From: Capillidium heterosporum
Lineage: Eukaryota > Entomophthoromycota > Entomophthoromycetes > Entomophthorales > Capillidiaceae
Direction: 5' to 3'
Assembly (NCBI GenBank): GCA_016630905.1
Contig: WBMQ01000009.1
Span: 1,426,001 to 1,490,000 of the forward strand
Length of the DNA stretch: 64,000 nucleotides
Part shown: piece by piece, positions 61,014 to 64,000 of the stretch
Layout of the letters: each line of letters starts with the position of its first letter
How positions within the stretch are numbered: position 1 is the stretch's first letter
The notes under the pieces: generated by a model
Told to the model about the DNA's origin: nothing
The model's database searches: none
The model's input: only the letters and a program-made list of their open reading frames with translations
Program-made: the position numbers and the translations under genes

Positions 61014-62758
61014 ATGGGATTCAAAAAAGTACCCCTAGTCCAGTTGTTGGAGCCCGAGCTATGTAAGTATGACTTGGACACTTTACAAAAGTTGAGTAAG
61101 CCAGACTTGATTATGATGTGTAGTGAACGAGGTAACCAATTATTTTTATAAATTAATATAGATTTCTTTATATTTATATAAATTATAGAATTAGATTACT
61201 CGGGTAGTAAATATGATATAGCAGTTCGACTATTAGCATACGTAAATAGATTTATATTTTAAAAGATACTTATAAAGTATTTAAAAGCGCGACAATTACA
61301 AACCCGGCAAACTTGCAGCAACCCCCAAGCTAAACCGAAGCCCTAGTCCCACTTTAGCAATAGAGAAACGAGGTCACGACTACATAGAACGCAATCTCTT
61401 CAGTAAAGAGTACGGTTTAATCGATTATTGTACAGTTGAGTTTGAGCATATCACGTTCGGCACTATTTTAGCAGTTGGTGGTTTTAAAACAGTTAGTAGA
61501 GGTCTCTATCAAGATGTATACTTTTGCAGTTTGCTATTTACTTAGAATTTGAAGTTTCCAGTAGCTATCTTGGAATTTATGACCGATAAGGTACGGTTCA
61601 TGGACCTTAAACATTTCAAGTTGGAGTTGGAAATTTTGAGGTAACTTTAAACTTTTTTAATTTTAACCTTTTATAATGTAGAAATTTGGACCATCCCAAT
61701 GTTGTCAAGATGTACGGTGCTTGTGGCCACAACTCCAAATTGTACTTGATAACCGAACTCTGTTCCAACGGGGACTTGCTAACCTTCATGCATATGAATA
61801 GTCAACCGGACCTCCCATCCCTTGTAAAGTAGTTTTAATGCCTTTTAAATATTCTTACTAATGGATTGTCCTTTCAAACTTTAGATCCAGTTGATGGTTG
61901 GTATAACGAATGGAGTTGCTTACCTGCACCAACTTTCAGTCAAGGTCGTACATAGGGTAATCTAATTTTTAACTACAAAAGCTTACAGGAAATAGGATCT
62001 CAAACCTCAGAATGTAGTGGTAAGATCGGTAGATTGCAAAGCATCTTGAACTGAGTACTTCAATAATTTAGATGGATCACGACCTTGTCCCTAAACTTAC
62101 CGACTTTGGGGAAGCTTGCCTTTGGAAAGACGAGAGTAAACTTATGAACCGGTTTTGTGGCACTCGTAACTGGTATTTTTTAGATTGATAGGGATAAGGT
62201 GTTGACTTTTTACATTTAGGCAAGGTAAGCGGTAGTATTTACATGGATATTTATTTCAATTTCAAAGCACCAGAATATTACAACTGTACTGCTAACGGGT
62301 ATACTGAAAAAGTAAGCATCGATTTTATACAAGTAACACTTAATTTGAATTTTAGGTCGATGTAAGTTTTGAAATTACTTTGCTTGGTGTATTGATTTAA
62401 AATTTAACTTCCTATATAGATATTTGCTTTGGGGATGATATTTTGGCAGATACTAGTTTGGGATCCCATCATGATCCCCTACCGCGAATGTAGCCCTGGG
62501 CAGTTCGCTTCTGAAGGTACCTTTTTTATTAAAAATATGCAGCCTATTCATCCCTAAACAAAATACTAACCCTAATTTACATGTGAAGTTGGAAGTAAAC
62601 GATCTCGACCGGACCTCCACTTAATCAATGGGTTCCCTGACGACCTTGTGCAACTGATATCTATTATGTGGAGTCACGACCCAAGTTTGCGACCCAGTGC
62701 CAACCAGATCTTGGATAAGTTGGATCTAATTTTGAAAAATTATTTAATAAAATTGTGA
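61014..62758 (+). CDS. SAP-domain protein kinase with WNK-like lysine position
   Basis: Thirteen exons totalling 1155 nt (384 residues): 61014-61131, 61189-61241, 61288-61515, 61546-61640, 61682-61823, 61885-61956, 61996-62019, 62072-62172, 62220-62224, 62268-62311, 62356-62361, 62420-62516, 62589-62758. Residues about 13-55 form a SAP-like DNA-binding motif (DLDTLQKLSKPDLIMMCSER, ending DYSGSKYDIAVRLLAY). The kinase domain follows: glycine loop AVGGFKTVSRG with K124, PVAILEF where L142 replaces the usual VAIK lysine, VVHRDLKPQNVV (D237), LTDFGEA (D255), GTRNWQAPE, EKVDIFALGMIFWQI and the late RPSANQIL. Overall TKL-like, but with the lysine arrangement of WNK kinases. HRD, N and DFG are intact, so it is probably active. 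Exons 9 and 11 are microexons of 5 and 6 nt. Confidence 0.85.
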
Positions 62759-64000
62759 TGTTGGAAATGGCAATGGTTATTTATACAATTGAATTCTGGA
62801 TTTTTAGTAACTAGAGGAAAGAGTTATATATTCAAATTTTATAAAGCCAACCTTTACCTATCATATATCTATAGATACAGCCAAATTGGCTACCCTATTT
62901 CAAAACTTCGAGTAAGTTCCAATTTTAGCTTGGAAGTGGCTTAACTTGAGCAGTTTAAACTAAAAATTGTCCATTTAAATCCTAAACCTATAGACCTGGC
63001 CTAACTCAAAGTTAAAGTAGCTACCATTTCAATTGTGTACTTACTCACAATACCTTCCACTTGCAAATGTAGAGCTTATTTCCAAAATTTATAGTAAATA
63101 TATTATACAATAATTTAAGCAATTAGTTTAGATACAGTGAGTTAAGGTCTTATTGATAATACTAATTGAAAACGGTTTACAAGTTTTTTGAAATTGCTTG
63201 TTTTGTATTGATGTTTTTGTTATGTTAAAGCAATGGATTGGTATAATTGCTTTATATGGCAAACTCAAAGGTTAGATTAATTAAACATTGAGATTGGATG
63301 AAAACAGTGATATAAGAATGTAATGTCTATTGGTATTTAATATTGAAAGGATTGCAATTGATAAATCTCAGTATCGTAACTTTGTGATCAAAAAAGGAAA
63401 ACGAAATATAGTTAAAGCTTTTGATTTTTAAAGATCTTAAAGCTCTATTCAGTAGAGATACTTGGCATAGACTGAAGGCAAGTGTTGTAAACCGTTCACA
63501 AACCTTTGTCGACTTTGATATAGTTGAGACAGCCTGCTATTTGAATTAAATTCAAATGCTTTGTTTATGTTTTGCTGTTGGTTAAGATTTGATTAGTTTT
63601 GTTATGATTTGCCATTGAAGGCACTTGAACAGCTGTCTTGGCTTTTGGTTGGCAAATTTGTAAAAGTAAGCAATCAACTATTTATAGCTTCCTTGCCAAC
63701 TTATACTTGTTTTGAAATGAGCAACTTATTTATTTGGAGGATGACCAATTTCGGATTTCACATGCATCTCAAGTCACGTTTGAAGCCTGAATAACTATCG
63801 ATCTTTGCCTCTATTTTCAACTTTCACTTTTGGATTCAACTAGCTAGATGTCAAGACTTCAACTCGTCCGAACCTTTTGGGCTCGCCAGCTAGAAAAGAA
63901 ATGTTTCGATACTCATACTTTGTCCACAGTACATTTATAATATGCTGCTTCTGCTGATAGTTTTTAGATGAATATAGTTGAAGCTAAAGATGGTAATGTA
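62759..64000. other. Intergenic region, window end
   Basis: No supported gene. A 61-codon frame at 63609-63794 begins only at TTG and shows no motif. Confidence 0.4.

Noticed and set aside
62173-62267. Single intron spanning 62173-62267 in the kinase gene instead of a microexon
   Set aside because: Joining directly shifts the frame and destroys the APE motif; including GCAAG restores WQAPE exactly.
63609-63794. 61-codon plus-strand frame near the window end
   Set aside because: Begins at TTG, no domain, no plausible splice partners.

Overview
This window is nuclear DNA of a fungus. The genes are split by many very short spliceosomal introns (30 to 72 bp, GTA donors, TAG/CAG/AAG acceptors). 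They include the fungal hallmarks Zn2Cys6 transcription factors, AA11-type LPMOs, fungal-type aspartokinase, a Bit61/HbrB TORC2 subunit and PEX16. The base composition is AT-rich. A secreted GH37 trehalase, LPMOs and an expanded zinc-cluster family would suit an early-diverging, possibly insect-associated lineage such as Entomophthoromycotina, but that placement is a guess. No mobile element is intact.

Layout. 1-3.6 kb: gene-free, with an AT-rich island lacking CpG from about 740 to 3580. 4.1-11.6 kb: GFA/CENP-V-fold protein, secreted trehalase, a regulator with two Zn2Cys6 clusters (frameshifted), and a SAM methyltransferase. 13.2-17.6 kb: divergent pair of the HbrB-like TORC2 subunit and the ribosome biogenesis factor TSR1. 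18.3-27.4 kb: a secreted-protein island with two AA11-type LPMO paralogs in inverted orientation enclosing two small secreted proteins. 29.7-33.4 kb: aspartokinase (one-base frameshift) and PEX16. 35.3-37.0 kb: an HSF-type DNA-binding protein with a coding minisatellite. 40.3-46.1 kb: DNA polymerase epsilon subunit DPB2 (two one-base frameshifts), a degenerate HUS1-like stretch, and a secreted GMC oxidoreductase (one-base frameshift). 46.7-50.3 kb: an intron-containing tRNA, a penta-EF-hand protein and a NASP/SHNi-TPR histone chaperone. 50.5-54.7 kb: two paralogous zinc-cluster regulators, head to head. 54.7-57.8 kb: a second CpG-free AT island. 57.9-62.8 kb: PIG-T/GPI16 (one-base frameshift), a short SPF45-like protein, and a SAP-domain kinase.

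Most multi-exon models were resolved by hand; each total is divisible by three and the joins restore family motifs. Frameshifted genes become divisible by three only after discounting one base per shift.

Most notable: the SAP-kinase has the 'with no lysine' arrangement (lysine in the glycine loop, leucine at the VAIK position) and two microexons of 5 and 6 nt; six single-base insertions, with no matching deletions in conserved genes, interrupt five genes; a sharply bounded 320-bp gene conversion tract joins the inverted LPMO genes; two islands are devoid of CpG; and the tRNA's anticodon and body disagree.
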